Positions 42,943 to 51,978 of a DNA stretch of 64,000 nt are shown here, piece after piece (the first letter of the stretch is position 1; each line of letters begins with the position of its first letter). The notes under the pieces were generated by a model. It saw nothing but the letters and a program-made list of their open reading frames with translations. It searched no databases and was not told the DNA's origin. This stretch comes from CAG-882 sp050874385 (lineage in GTDB: Bacteria; Bacillota; Clostridia; Lachnospirales; Lachnospiraceae), in the NCBI GenBank assembly GCA_050874385.1, contig JBNMKO010000005.1:1-64000 (forward strand). Direction: 5' to 3'. Position numbers and translations under genes: made by a program.

Positions 42943-43770
42943 ATGAGCAGAACATGGTTAATCACAGGAATAAGCAGTGGTTTTGGTTACGAGATTACAA
43001 AACAGTTGCTTGCAAAAGGCGATACAGTTGTTGGAACTGTAAGAAAGACAGATAAAATCAAAAATCTTATGGAGGAATATCCCAAAAATTTAGATGTAAA
43101 AATTCTTGATGTGACAGACGTTCCGACACTTCAAAAGACAGTCAAGGAGGCATTTGCAGAACATGGAAAAATTGATGTTGTGATAAGCAATGCCGGATAT
43201 GGATTGTTCGGTGCGGCTGAGGAACTCTCGGATGAGCAGATTAATCATATTATAGCAACCAATCTGACAGGTTCCATCCAGTTGATTAAGACATCACTTC
43301 CGTTTATGAGAAAACAGGGTGGTGGAAGAATTATCCAGATTTCCTCCTATGGCGGACAGGTTGCTTATGCGGCAAATTCCATGTATCATGCGACAAAGTT
43401 TGGAATAGAAGGTTTTTGTGAGTCTGTTGCACAGGAGGTTGCTCCGTTTAATATCGGGATGACTATTGTGGAACCGGGCGGAGCGAGAACGGAATTTCGT
43501 TATGGAAGTGCAAAGGTAGCAAATCTCACACCGGAATATGAGGCGTGTCATGGTTTCCTTAAAATGCTTGACCCGGCAAACGGACTTGCGCCGGGAGACC
43601 CTGCGAAGATGGCGGCAAGGATTATAGAGAGTGTGGATTTGCCGAAAGTGCCGATGCGCATGGTATTAGGTTCTCAGGCATTGCAGGCAACAATTACAAG
43701 ATTAAAAGAGAGAGTTGCTGATTATGAGACACAGACGGAACTTGCGGCATCTACAGACATTGTGGAATAG
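42943..43770 (+). CDS. Short-chain dehydrogenase/reductase
   Basis: 275 residues from the ATG at 42943, eight bases after GGAGG (42930-42934). Classical SDR: TWLITGISSGFGYEI is the TGxxxGxG cofactor loop, VISNAGYG the NAG strand, IIQISSYGGQVAYAANSMYHATKFGIEGF the Ser...YxxxK catalytic block. NADP-preferring, judged by the basic residue in VGTVRKTDK. Substrate unknown. Operon with the CMD gene. Confidence 0.93.
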   Translation: MSRTWLITGISSGFGYEITKQLLAKGDTVVGTVRKTDKIKNLMEEYPKNLDVKILDVTDVPTLQKTVKEAFAEHGKIDVVISNAGYGLFGAAEELSDEQINHIIATNLTGSIQLIKTSLPFMRKQGGGRIIQISSYGGQVAYAANSMYHATKFGIEGFCESVAQEVAPFNIGMTIVEPGGARTEFRYGSAKVANLTPEYEACHGFLKMLDPANGLAPGDPAKMAARIIESVDLPKVPMRMVLGSQALQATITRLKERVADYETQTELAASTDIVE

Positions 43771-43828
43771 ATAAAGAGATGTAATGGATATTTTTAAAAT
43801 GTGTATATAGCATTGAGTTTATCAATAG

Positions 43829-43864
43829 AGGGGACACCAAAGATAGAGCTTTGATGCCCCTTTT
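43829..43864 (+). terminator. Intrinsic terminator after SDR gene
   Basis: AGGGGACACCAAAG pairs with CTTTGATGCCCC with small mismatches, followed by TTTT. Confidence 0.75.
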
Positions 43865-43913
43865 ATTAAAATGGTTGAGTAGTTTTATTTATATTAAAAA
43901 AAAGGGAGTCCTT

Positions 43914-44669
43914 ATGAAAAAAATCAATTTAATTTTACTGATAATAAGTTTATGTGTGTTTTTTGCCGGATGCGGTAAGACAGAACCCGTGCAAAGAGAG
44001 ACAAGAACGACAGAGCCTGATACAAGTCAGAGTACCGAGGTAACAAAAGTAAATGATGAAAGTCAGGAGACCACCGGGACAGAAAATATAAAACCGGAGG
44101 AGACTTTAGAAAATCATTCAAAGATACTTATTGCATATTTTACCCGCGCGGATAACATACAGATTGACCCCGATATAGATGCGGTTTCGTCTGCCAGCAT
44201 TAACATAAATGGTTCTTCATATAAAGGCAATCTGACAATTATGGCAGATTATATTGAGGAGGTCACGGGAGGAGATACTTTTTCGATATTGACAACCGAA
44301 TATTATCCAACAGGTTATCGAGATACAACCAATGTGGCAAAAGAGCAACAGAACAACGATGCAAGACCACAACTGTCAAACCATGTAGAAAATATGGAAG
44401 ATTACGATATTATTTTTCTAGGTTTTCCAAATTGGTGGGGAGGCTTGCCGATGCCTGTTTATACATTTTTGGAGGAGTATGATTTTAGTGGAAGGACAAT
44501 TATTCCGTTTGTTTCACATGAAGGAAGTGGTCTTGGAAATACTATATCAGAAATTGCCAAAATTTGTCCAAACTCAGAAGTGATGGAGGGTTTTGCCGTG
44601 AGAGGAAGTGAGGTCAGTTCAAGCAAAGATGATATTGTAAATTGGATTGAGGGGTTGGATTTAGAGTAG
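43914..44669 (+). CDS. Flavodoxin-domain lipoprotein
   Basis: 251 residues from the ATG at 43914 (AAGGGAGTCC ahead). Lipoprotein signal MKKINLILLIISLCVFFAG with Cys20, then a Thr/Glu-rich linker of ~55 residues, then a flavodoxin fold: ILIAYFTRADNIQ, a long insertion with SYKGNLTIMADYIEEVTGGD, YDIIFLGFPNWWGGLPMPVYTFLEEYDFSGRTIIPF and SHEGSGLGNTISEI. It should be a surface-anchored FMN protein, facing outside the membrane, which suggests extracellular electron transfer or reductase work (inference). Confidence 0.9.
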   Translation: MKKINLILLIISLCVFFAGCGKTEPVQRETRTTEPDTSQSTEVTKVNDESQETTGTENIKPEETLENHSKILIAYFTRADNIQIDPDIDAVSSASININGSSYKGNLTIMADYIEEVTGGDTFSILTTEYYPTGYRDTTNVAKEQQNNDARPQLSNHVENMEDYDIIFLGFPNWWGGLPMPVYTFLEEYDFSGRTIIPFVSHEGSGLGNTISEIAKICPNSEVMEGFAVRGSEVSSSKDDIVNWIEGLDLE

Positions 44670-44857
44670 CTACAGATTTTGTGTTTTAAATGAAGCCTTG
44701 AACATTATATAGATTTTTGAAACCTGATTATGATATAATATTTATATATTTGCGTGATAAGTGTGTGTACATAGGTTTGAAAAAATGGACATATCTGGTG
44801 GTGTAAGCCGAACTAAAAGCAAAGTTCATGCAAAAAATAGTTTACGGGAGAATTTTT

Positions 44858-45736
44858 ATGGATTTGAGAGTACTGCGCTATTTCCTCACGGTTGCGAGGG
44901 AGCAGAGTTTTACAAAGGCAGCCGGACAGCTAAATATCACACAGCCGACGCTGTCTAGGCAGCTTGCGGCTCTTGAGGACGAGCTTGGGGCAAAGTTATT
45001 CAACCGCGGCGGACACAGCATAACGCTCACAAATGACGGTCTGCTGTTAAAAAGGCGCGCCCTTGAGATTGTCGACCTCGAGGACAAGCTTGTGAGCGAA
45101 TTTAAGGGTGGTAAAGAGTCCGTTGAGGGAAGAATTTCTATAGGCTGCGGAGAGTTTATGGCTGTGGAGGAGCTGGCAAAGATATGTAAAAGCTACAGGG
45201 AAAAATATCCGCTTGTGCAGTTTGCGATACATACGGGAACCGCCGACAAGATATCCGAGATGATGAACAAGGGGCTTGTGGATATCGGTCTTTTCCTTGA
45301 ACCCGTGAACACGACGGGCTTGGACTATATCAGGGTGCAGGGAAGCGACCACTGGGTTGTGAGTATGAAGCCCGATGACCCGCTTGCAAAAAAGGAATTT
45401 ATAATCAAGGAGGATTTGATTGGGCTGCCGCTTATTCTGCCGGAGCGCGCAAATGTGCAGAGTGAGATTGCCAACTGGTTTGGAAAGGATTTTGACAAGC
45501 TCAATGTCGCATTTACGAGCAATCTCGGAACCAACGCCGGTATAATGGCGATGAACGACCTCGGATATCCGATTTCCATTGAGGGTGCGGCGAGGTACTG
45601 GAGCAGGGAACTTCTTGTGCAGAGGAGATTGTCACCGGAGATTAAGACAAGCACAGTGATAGCGTGGAAGAGGAACATTCCATACTCAACCGCCGTTTTG
45701 AAATTCATCGACGAGATAAATGCCTACAAGGCATAG
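44858..45736 (+). CDS. LysR-family transcription regulator
   Basis: 292 residues from the ATG at 44858, seven bases after GGGAG (44846-44850). HTH MDLRVLRYFLTVAREQSFTKAAGQL then NITQPTLSRQLAALEDELG; the effector domain contains GRISIGCGEFMAVEELAKI and NDLGYPISIEGAARYW. Close in sequence to the LysR at 26888. It may control the flavodoxin genes on either side. Confidence 0.93.
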   Translation: MDLRVLRYFLTVAREQSFTKAAGQLNITQPTLSRQLAALEDELGAKLFNRGGHSITLTNDGLLLKRRALEIVDLEDKLVSEFKGGKESVEGRISIGCGEFMAVEELAKICKSYREKYPLVQFAIHTGTADKISEMMNKGLVDIGLFLEPVNTTGLDYIRVQGSDHWVVSMKPDDPLAKKEFIIKEDLIGLPLILPERANVQSEIANWFGKDFDKLNVAFTSNLGTNAGIMAMNDLGYPISIEGAARYWSRELLVQRRLSPEIKTSTVIAWKRNIPYSTAVLKFIDEINAYKA

Positions 45737-45786
45737 AAAAGCATACGATATAAGTATTAGACATAATCAAATAATGTTCTATAATG

Positions 45787-45831
45787 AATGTGTAGGGTAA
45801 AGTAACGGTATAAATGTCCTGCACATTTTTT
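45787..45831 (+). terminator. Intrinsic terminator after LysR gene
   Basis: AATGTGTAGG (45787-45796) pairs with CCTGCACATT (45818-45827), one G-T pair, then a T-run to 45831. Confidence 0.75.
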
Positions 45832-45995
45832 ATATATTTGAAAATTATATTTTGGAAATTTTCAACAGAATTTTCGGATTATATAAAATGTAAAAAAATG
45901 TACATAAACATACTGGGCATTTGTAAAACTTAAATTTTCAACGGAATGGTTATGTAAGTACCTGATAAATAAAAATAATTTTGGAGGTGTTTATT

Positions 45996-46466
45996 GTGGG
46001 TAAAAAATTGGTAGCGTATTTCAGCGCGAGCGGAGTTACAAAAAAAGCTGCCGAGATGGTAGCTGAGGCAGCAGGTTGTGATTTATATGAAATCGAGCCT
46101 AAAGTGCCGTACACAAAGGCTGACTTGAACTGGATGGATAAGAAGTCGAGAAGCAGCGTAGAGATGAGTGATAAAAAAATCAGACCGGAGCTTGCCGATA
46201 ACGATATTGATGTAAGCTCATACGATGAGATAATCATCGGATTTCCTATCTGGTGGTATGTCGCACCGACAATAATCAACAGCTTTTTGGAGAAGCATGA
46301 TTTTTCCGGAAAGAAGATTGTGCTGTTTGCGACATCGGGCGGAAGCGGATTTGGCAACACGGTTTCAGAATTGCAGCCATCTGCACCGGGAGCACAGATT
46401 GTGGAGGGAAAAATCTTAAACAGAATGTCAAAGCAGGACATAAACAACTGGGTTAAGGAATTATAG
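45996..46466 (+). CDS. Flavodoxin
   Basis: 156 residues from a GTG at 45996, seven bases after GGAGGTG (45983-45989). LVAYFSASGVTKKAAEMVAEAAG is the FMN P-loop, YDEIIIGFPIWWYVAPTIINSFLEKHDFSGKKIVLFATSGGSGFGN the second flavin loop and core. A soluble electron carrier or flavodoxin-like reductase, the third in this region. Monocistronic. Confidence 0.92.
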   Translation: MGKKLVAYFSASGVTKKAAEMVAEAAGCDLYEIEPKVPYTKADLNWMDKKSRSSVEMSDKKIRPELADNDIDVSSYDEIIIGFPIWWYVAPTIINSFLEKHDFSGKKIVLFATSGGSGFGNTVSELQPSAPGAQIVEGKILNRMSKQDINNWVKEL

Positions 46467-46690
46467 GAAATATTGATACATAATCCCACAGCTTGGATTT
46501 GAGATTAAACAGTTGTGTAATTGTCTATAAATGAGTAATTATGATAAATTTAACAAAAATAGTTTTTGTTTGTTTGAATTTAAAATATATCTCAAGAAAA
46601 ATATTTTTGTATAGCAAACAAATTTATGCAACATTTTAAATTTGTTCATTTGTAGTAATTGTCTAAAAATATAAAAGGAGTGTAAAAAGT

Positions 46691-47458
46691 ATGGCAAAGA
46701 TAGTACAGACAGCAGGAAGAAACGCACTCGGAGAGTTTGCTCCGGAGTTCGCACATTTTAATGATGATGTTTTATTTGGTGAAAATTGGAACAATCAGGA
46801 TATAGATGTAAAGACAAGAAGCATTATAACAGTTGTTGCGCTTATGGCATCGGGTGTCACCGACTCTTCACTCAAGTTCCATTTGCAGAACGCAAAGGCA
46901 CATGGCGTTACACAGAAGGAAATTGCGGCTGTAATCACACATGTAGCATTTTACACGGGCTGGCCAAAGGGCTGGGCAGTGTTTAACATGGCAAAAGAGG
47001 TGTGGAGCGTGAATGAGGGTGACCTTCCTTATGAGGATGAGGCTATGAGAGCACACGCAAAGGAGATGGTATTCCCTATCGGCGCGCCTAACGATGGATT
47101 TGCAAAATATTTTACAGGCAAGAGCTATCTTGCACCTGTCTCCACAAGTCAGGTCGGAATATTCAATGTGACATTTGAGCCGGGATGCCGCAACAACTGG
47201 CATATTCATCACGCAAAGAGTGGTGGCGGTCAGATACTTGTATGTGTTGCAGGTCGCGGTTACTATCAGGAGGAGGGCAAGGAGGCAGTCGAGATGAAAC
47301 CGGGCGACTGTATCAACATCCCTGCCGAGGTAAAGCACTGGCATGGTGCGGCACCTGACAGTTGGTTCAGCCATCTCGCCGTTGAGGTTCCGGGCGAGGG
47401 CGGTTCAAACGAGTGGTGTGAGCCGGTGTCGGATGAGGAGTACGGAAAGATCAAATAA
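46691..47458 (+). CDS. CMD-cupin fusion protein
   Basis: 255 residues. The N-terminal half is a carboxymuconolactone decarboxylase-like domain (DVKTRSIITVVALMASGVTDSSLKFHLQNAKAHGVTQKEI; THVAFYTGWPKGW). The C-terminal half is a cupin with metal ligands in CRNNWHIHHAKSGGGQILVCVAGRG and IPAEVKHWHGA. It is the common bacterial CMD-cupin arrangement, probably a metal-dependent oxidoreductase or thiol peroxidase-like enzyme. AAGGAG precedes the ATG. It converges on the TetR gene with only five bases between stops. Confidence 0.92.
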   Translation: MAKIVQTAGRNALGEFAPEFAHFNDDVLFGENWNNQDIDVKTRSIITVVALMASGVTDSSLKFHLQNAKAHGVTQKEIAAVITHVAFYTGWPKGWAVFNMAKEVWSVNEGDLPYEDEAMRAHAKEMVFPIGAPNDGFAKYFTGKSYLAPVSTSQVGIFNVTFEPGCRNNWHIHHAKSGGGQILVCVAGRGYYQEEGKEAVEMKPGDCINIPAEVKHWHGAAPDSWFSHLAVEVPGEGGSNEWCEPVSDEEYGKIK

Positions 47459-47463
47459 TTATT

Positions 47464-48045
47464 TTATTCTCCAAATAAATCTTTTTGCTCAAGCTGGAGA
47501 AGCTTGCCAAGCTCCAAGGCAATATCATTTATGGAGCAGTCAAGCTCTCCCTTGAGCCATTGCTTGTACATGTTGACTATGCCGCCTGAAAAATAGCAGA
47601 CGCGCAGACTCACCATTTTCGAGTGACGCATATTTTCGGGAATGTCACTGTAATTGAGCATGTAGTCGGTAAAAACACTCTTTAATTTTTCCATAAATAT
47701 TTCGGAGCCGTTTGCAAGTATGAGGGTTCGGTAAAATTCGATGTCCGCCTCTATGTGGCGGTTAATTTTTAAAAGAAGAGGAACCGGATTGCTGAAAAAA
47801 TTGGTAAACTTAAATTCCTTTAACACATCAAGCATTTTTTCTATAATTTCATTCTCAATTTCTTCCGTAACGCCGCGCACATCGGGATAGTGTGCATAGA
47901 AGGTGGCGCGGTTTAAATCAGCCATTGTCACAATGTCCGTCACGGTTATTTTTGATAAAGGCTTTTCTTTTAAAAGCTGTGTGTACGCCTCACGAATCAT
48001 ACGACGTGAGCGGATTGCACTGCGGTATTGCGCTTTTTGTCCCAT
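47464..48045 (-). CDS. TetR-family transcription regulator
   Basis: 193 residues from the ATG at 48045, with GGAGGAG ahead on the minus strand; a longer in-frame reading from 48075 would include that site. TetR HTH: SRRMIREAYTQLLKEKPLSKITVTDIVTMADLNRATFYAHYPDV. The C-terminal effector domain is unlike well-known groups. Divergent from the oleate hydratase gene, which it probably represses or activates in response to fatty acid. Confidence 0.9.
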   Translation of the reverse strand: MGQKAQYRSAIRSRRMIREAYTQLLKEKPLSKITVTDIVTMADLNRATFYAHYPDVRGVTEEIENEIIEKMLDVLKEFKFTNFFSNPVPLLLKINRHIEADIEFYRTLILANGSEIFMEKLKSVFTDYMLNYSDIPENMRHSKMVSLRVCYFSGGIVNMYKQWLKGELDCSINDIALELGKLLQLEQKDLFGE

Positions 48046-48163
48046 ATATTCTCCTCCAAAAACCAACAATTTCAATACAACTGTCGGATTTTATATATTT
48101 TGCGAAAAACTGATGATTGTCGTTTTTTTACATATCAATTATGCTGTATTCAGAAACAAAAGT

Positions 48164-48175
48164 CAACACTTGTTG
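48164..48175. promoter_or_regulatory. Candidate TetR operator
   Basis: Short palindrome CAACACTTGTTG between the divergent TetR and oleate hydratase genes. Weak evidence, based on position and symmetry only. Confidence 0.35.
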
Positions 48176-48222
48176 GATATTGAAAGCAGCTTACGCAACC
48201 AATCTGTGTGTATAAACAATAT

Positions 48223-48250
48223 GTGTAAGCGGATTAAAAATATCTGCTTT
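48223..48250. repeat. Possible degenerate palindromic repeat, copy 5
   Basis: GTAAGCGGATT then ATATCTG: core CGGAT (48230-48234), seven bases, ATCTG (48242-48246), the same spacing as the other copies. It ends about ten bases before the ribosome site of the oleate hydratase gene. Confidence 0.4.
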
Positions 48251-48272
48251 GTGAGCGGAAAGGAGAATATAT

Positions 48273-50033
48273 ATGAGAAATTATGACAGGGTTCACCCTC
48301 GCAAGCCGGAGGGCATTGATGAGAGAAAGGCTTATATTGTCGGAGGAGGCATCGCAGGACTATCTGCGGCTGCATTTCTTGTGAGGGATGCACAGATGCC
48401 GGGAAAAAATATTACGGTGTACGACCAGCTTCCGGTGTTCGGAGGCTCGATGGATGCCTGCGGCGATGCCGCAAATGGCTATGTATCGCGCGGTGAGCGT
48501 GAGCTTGAGCCGTATATGGAGTGTCTGTGGGATTTGTTCGGTTCAATACCTTCACTCTATGAGGAGGGACGCACAGTGCTTGATGAGACAAGAGAGTGCA
48601 ACAAAAACTGGGAAATTGATTCAAAGCACCGCCTCTGGGAGCAGGGATTTGTGCCGCACGATGAATCCACCATGGGAGTCACACCTGAAATTCAAAACCA
48701 GATGATTAAAATGATGCTTACCGATGAGAAACAGTTGGAGGATGTGACGATTGAGCAGTGGTTCAGCCCGGCATTTTTTAAGAGCCAGCTCTGGTACTAT
48801 TGGAGCGCTATGCTCGCATTTCAGCCATATCACAGTCTTATTGAGATGCGCCGCTATGCTGTCCGCTTTATGCACCAGCTTCATCTTATTAAGAGTCTGC
48901 GTGGTATTCTTAGAACCAAGTATGACCAGTACAACAGCCTGATACGACCTTTGCAGGAGTATCTTGCTGGGCACGGTGTTGTGTTTGTAGCCGGAACAAC
49001 AGTAACCGATATGGATATAGACATTGACGGATGTGACAAGACTGTGACGGCACTTCATTTAAAATCGGGGGACGAGGAAAATGTTATTTCAATCTCCGAA
49101 AAAGATATTGTATTTTTTACAAATGGTTCAATGACGCAGAACTCAACACAGGGCAGCATGAAGGAAGCTCCCGTAATGAACAGGGATATGGAAAATATGG
49201 GATGCTTTACGCTGTGGAAAAAGCTTGCCGCAAAGTGCCCGGAATATGGCAATCCTGAGAAATTTGCATTTGACCCCGATAAAAGTAATTTTGTGAGCTG
49301 TACGGTGACAGTCCGCGATTATCCGCAGTTTTTTGATTATCTGGCAGAAAAGACAGGAAACCTGACGGGAAAGGGCGGTTGCTCAACATTTGTAGATGCA
49401 CCGTGGTTTATCAACTATAATGTTCCGTTACAGCCTGTTGCACCTGACCAGCCTGAAAATGTTCAGGTAATGTGGTTTTATGGTCTGCATGCCAACAAAA
49501 AAGGGGCATACACAAAGAAGCCGATGACAGAATGTAACGGCGAGGAGATAATGAAGGAATTTCTGTATTTCTGCGGACTTGAGGATAAGATTGATGAGAT
49601 TATGCCTCATATCACGGCAATTCCGGTTGTCATGCCTTATATCACAAGCCAGTTCATGCCGCGTCAGCTAAAAGACCGTCCGCAGATTATTCCTGCCGGA
49701 AATAAGAACCTTGCTTTCATAGGACAGTTTGTTGAGCTTGAGGGTGATGTGGTGTTCACGGTGGAGACAAGTGTTCGTACAGCAATGATTGCCGTCTATA
49801 GAATGTTGGAACTTGACCGCCCGATAACTCCGCTGTTTCAGGGACAGTATGATATAAGAATGGTAAATGTGGCACTTAAAACTCTGCTTGGGAAGGATGA
49901 AATCGAGGTCAGTGACTTGCCTAAGATAAGTCCACTCAAGCTTCCTCAGACAATGCGCGAGATTGTGGATGCAATCAATCAAATTCCTCCTGTGCCGGAA
50001 TACTATTCGGAGAGGAAAGAGAATGTAAGATAA
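48273..50033 (+). CDS. ohyA: Oleate hydratase (myosin-cross-reactive antigen family)
   Basis: 586 residues, full length for the family. FAD-binding loop YIVGGGIAGLSAAAF at residues 21-35, then VYDQLPVFGGSMDACGDAANGYVSRGERELEPYMECLWDLF, the most conserved stretch of oleate hydratases, with the family glutamate in GSMDA...RGERE. LLFQP-like substrate region SAMLAFQPYHSLIEMRRYAVRF and the late PVVMPYITSQFMPR and FVELEGDVVFTVETSVRTAM are also typical. It adds water to the cis-9 double bond of unsaturated fatty acids, detoxifying them, and is membrane-associated. AAGGAGA precedes the ATG. Divergent from a TetR gene. Confidence 0.95.
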   Translation: MRNYDRVHPRKPEGIDERKAYIVGGGIAGLSAAAFLVRDAQMPGKNITVYDQLPVFGGSMDACGDAANGYVSRGERELEPYMECLWDLFGSIPSLYEEGRTVLDETRECNKNWEIDSKHRLWEQGFVPHDESTMGVTPEIQNQMIKMMLTDEKQLEDVTIEQWFSPAFFKSQLWYYWSAMLAFQPYHSLIEMRRYAVRFMHQLHLIKSLRGILRTKYDQYNSLIRPLQEYLAGHGVVFVAGTTVTDMDIDIDGCDKTVTALHLKSGDEENVISISEKDIVFFTNGSMTQNSTQGSMKEAPVMNRDMENMGCFTLWKKLAAKCPEYGNPEKFAFDPDKSNFVSCTVTVRDYPQFFDYLAEKTGNLTGKGGCSTFVDAPWFINYNVPLQPVAPDQPENVQVMWFYGLHANKKGAYTKKPMTECNGEEIMKEFLYFCGLEDKIDEIMPHITAIPVVMPYITSQFMPRQLKDRPQIIPAGNKNLAFIGQFVELEGDVVFTVETSVRTAMIAVYRMLELDRPITPLFQGQYDIRMVNVALKTLLGKDEIEVSDLPKISPLKLPQTMREIVDAINQIPPVPEYYSERKENVR

Positions 50034-50069
50034 TACCCCCCCAAAAATGAAATAAGACATAGAACAACA

Positions 50070-50118
50070 TTGACAAAAAGTTCCTATTTGTACTTTTAAG
50101 GTATGGATAGGAACTTTT
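50070..50118 (+). promoter_or_regulatory. Orphan hairpin with promoter-like TTGACA
   Basis: TTGACA at 50070-50075 runs directly into AAAAGTTCCTAT, which pairs with ATAGGAACTTTT about 16 bases later, followed by T7. It can be the terminator of the oleate hydratase gene. The sequence between the arms (TTGTACTTTTAAGGTATGG) also looks like a regulator-controlled promoter of the HxlR type, but no gene starts after it. Confidence 0.55.
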
Positions 50119-50272
50119 TTTAATAATTACACCTTTTTACAATTCTGTCAGATTCAGGATTTAAAGGTTTTGTTGTGATGCTGTCCGAAAAAAGTGATTT
50201 TATCATTTATAAGCTTCCTATTAAGTCAGATTGTTGTATAATACAATAAAAAAGTGAAATGGAGGCTGTATA

Positions 50273-51280
50273 ATGAAAACACGCTTTTTAAGAGATTTAG
50301 AGGTATCTGAAATTGGTATGGGCTGTATGGGATTTTCACATGGATATGGCAAAGTACCGGAGCAGGATTACGCCATTTGCTCAATTCAAAAAGCCCATGA
50401 TTTTGGATGCACGTTTTTTGACACTGCGGAAAGCTATGGAAAAGAACAGTTTTACATAGGTCACAATGAGGAATTAGTCGGAAAAGCACTTCAAACTTTC
50501 CGAAAGAATGTGATTTTGGCTACGAAATTTCACCTTGGAACGCAGGAACTTGGCGAAAAGACTGATTTATACAATGTGATACGCGGTCATCTTGAGGCTT
50601 CAATGAAACGCTTACGGACGGACTATATCGACCTATATTATCTTCACAGGCTTAACGAAAATGTTCCCGTTGAAGATATTGCGGAGGTTATGGGGCGGTT
50701 TATAAAAGAAGGGCTTATCCGCGGCTGGGGATTGTCACAGATTTCTTTGGACACACTTCAAAAGGCGGATAATGTTACACCGGTTTCGGCTGTGCAGAAT
50801 ATTTATTCCATGGTTGAGAGGGATTGCGAGAAGGATATTTTTCCTTATTGCATCGAAAATAATATTGGAGTTGTTCCTTTTTCTCCGATTGCAAGCGGAC
50901 TGCTCTCGGGAAAGGTGACTTCCAAGACAAAATTTGAGGGCGATGACGTGCGAAAATTTGTACCACAGCTTTCAGAAAAAAATCTCAGCGCAAATCAGCC
51001 GATTTTGGATGTTCTTGCGGAATTTTCCAAGAGAAAAGAAGCCACATGTGCGCAGATTTCACTTGCATGGATGCTGCACAAATATCCTAATGTTGTGCCT
51101 ATTCCGGGCTCAAAAAATCAGGAGAGAATTTTGGAAAATCTTGGAGCATGGAATGTCAAGCTGACGGATAATGAATTTTCAGAGTTGGAGGCAGCTCTTG
51201 ACGCATGTACTGTTTATGGACACAGAGGGCATGTTGAGTCGGAGCAGAAGACGTTCAGCAATAACTGGATAAAGAAATAA
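50273..51280 (+). CDS. Aldo/keto reductase
   Basis: 335 residues. The (beta/alpha)8 AKR pattern: DLEVSEIGMGCMGFSHGYG, then FDTAESYG with catalytic Asp and Tyr, VILATKFHLG with Lys, YIDLYYLHRLN with His. The NADPH site is in PIPGSKNQERILENLGAW near residues 284-301. Reduces aldehydes or ketones in the cytoplasm. ATGGAGG precedes the start. A symmetrical TTGTAT-A-ATACAA (50234-50246) containing TATAAT lies 27 bases upstream and may be both -10 box and operator. Confidence 0.94.
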   Translation: MKTRFLRDLEVSEIGMGCMGFSHGYGKVPEQDYAICSIQKAHDFGCTFFDTAESYGKEQFYIGHNEELVGKALQTFRKNVILATKFHLGTQELGEKTDLYNVIRGHLEASMKRLRTDYIDLYYLHRLNENVPVEDIAEVMGRFIKEGLIRGWGLSQISLDTLQKADNVTPVSAVQNIYSMVERDCEKDIFPYCIENNIGVVPFSPIASGLLSGKVTSKTKFEGDDVRKFVPQLSEKNLSANQPILDVLAEFSKRKEATCAQISLAWMLHKYPNVVPIPGSKNQERILENLGAWNVKLTDNEFSELEAALDACTVYGHRGHVESEQKTFSNNWIKK

Positions 51281-51371
51281 GTATTTATAAAGAATTAATG
51301 TGAGGAATAAGCTTGGTAGTTTATTTTTCACACATGTAATTTGTTTTTGAGCGAAAACAAAGTATTTTCAT

Positions 51372-51414
51372 GGCAATGAGAAATCGCTTGCGCGAGCTTC
51401 TCATTGCCTTTTCG
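51372..51414 (+). terminator. Intrinsic terminator after aldo/keto reductase
   Basis: GGCAATGAGAA pairs perfectly with TTCTCATTGCC (11 bp) with a 15-base loop, followed by TTTTC. Confidence 0.8.
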
Positions 51415-51443
51415 CGATAAATTGCTTAGAAATGAGGATTAAT

Positions 51444-51917
51444 ATGCACATCGAAACATACAAAGAAAAATATACTGATGAGATTATTTCGCTTATTCTT
51501 GATATCCAGAATAATGAGGCAAAAATTAATTTATCGCTTGAGGAACAGCCCGATTTACTTGATATAAGCAATTCTTATCAGAAAAATGGCGGAGAGTTCT
51601 GGGTTGCTTTGTCTGACGGAGACGTTATTGGTACTATCGGACTTATGTTAAAGGAAAAAGACTGTGCGGTGATGAAGAAGTTTTTTGTAAAAAAGGAATA
51701 TCGCTCGAAAAAGATTGGTTTTGCACTGTACAGCGAACTTTTAAAATTTGCCCAAAATTCGGGTATCAGGCATATTATACTGGACACTCCTTCTGTTGCT
51801 ATTGCGTCGCATAGATTTTATGAAAATGCTGGATTTAGAAAAATTGCTAAGACGGAGTTGCCAATTTCGTATACATACCCGGACAGGGATAGTATTTTAT
51901 ATATGTTGAATTTATAG
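51444..51917 (+). CDS. GNAT-family N-acetyltransferase
   Basis: 157 residues from the ATG at 51444 with GAGGA ahead. GNAT core: WVALSDGDVIGTIGLMLKEKDCAVMKKFFVKKEYRSKKIGFALYSELLKFA, in which the acetyl-CoA loop is the basic RSKKIG stretch, and a closing FYENAGFRKI. Substrate unknown; single gene. Confidence 0.9.
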   Translation: MHIETYKEKYTDEIISLILDIQNNEAKINLSLEEQPDLLDISNSYQKNGGEFWVALSDGDVIGTIGLMLKEKDCAVMKKFFVKKEYRSKKIGFALYSELLKFAQNSGIRHIILDTPSVAIASHRFYENAGFRKIAKTELPISYTYPDRDSILYMLNL

Positions 51918-51931
51918 ATTAAATTAATACT

Positions 51932-51969
51932 TGGCACAAATTGCATTGAAACTGGCGCGCAATGTCATT
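51932..51969. promoter_or_regulatory. AraC-type operator, copy 1 (direct-repeat half-sites)
   Basis: Half-site TGGCACAAATTGCATT (51932-51947) is followed at 21 bases by TGGCGCGCAATGTCATT (51953-51969); the halves share TGGC-C, AAT and CATT. The whole ~50-base block recurs at 53285 upstream of the ABC gene. Two-turn direct repeats are typical AraC-family sites, and the AraC gene lies between the two copies. Confidence 0.7.
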
Positions 51970-51978
51970 CAGTTATAA

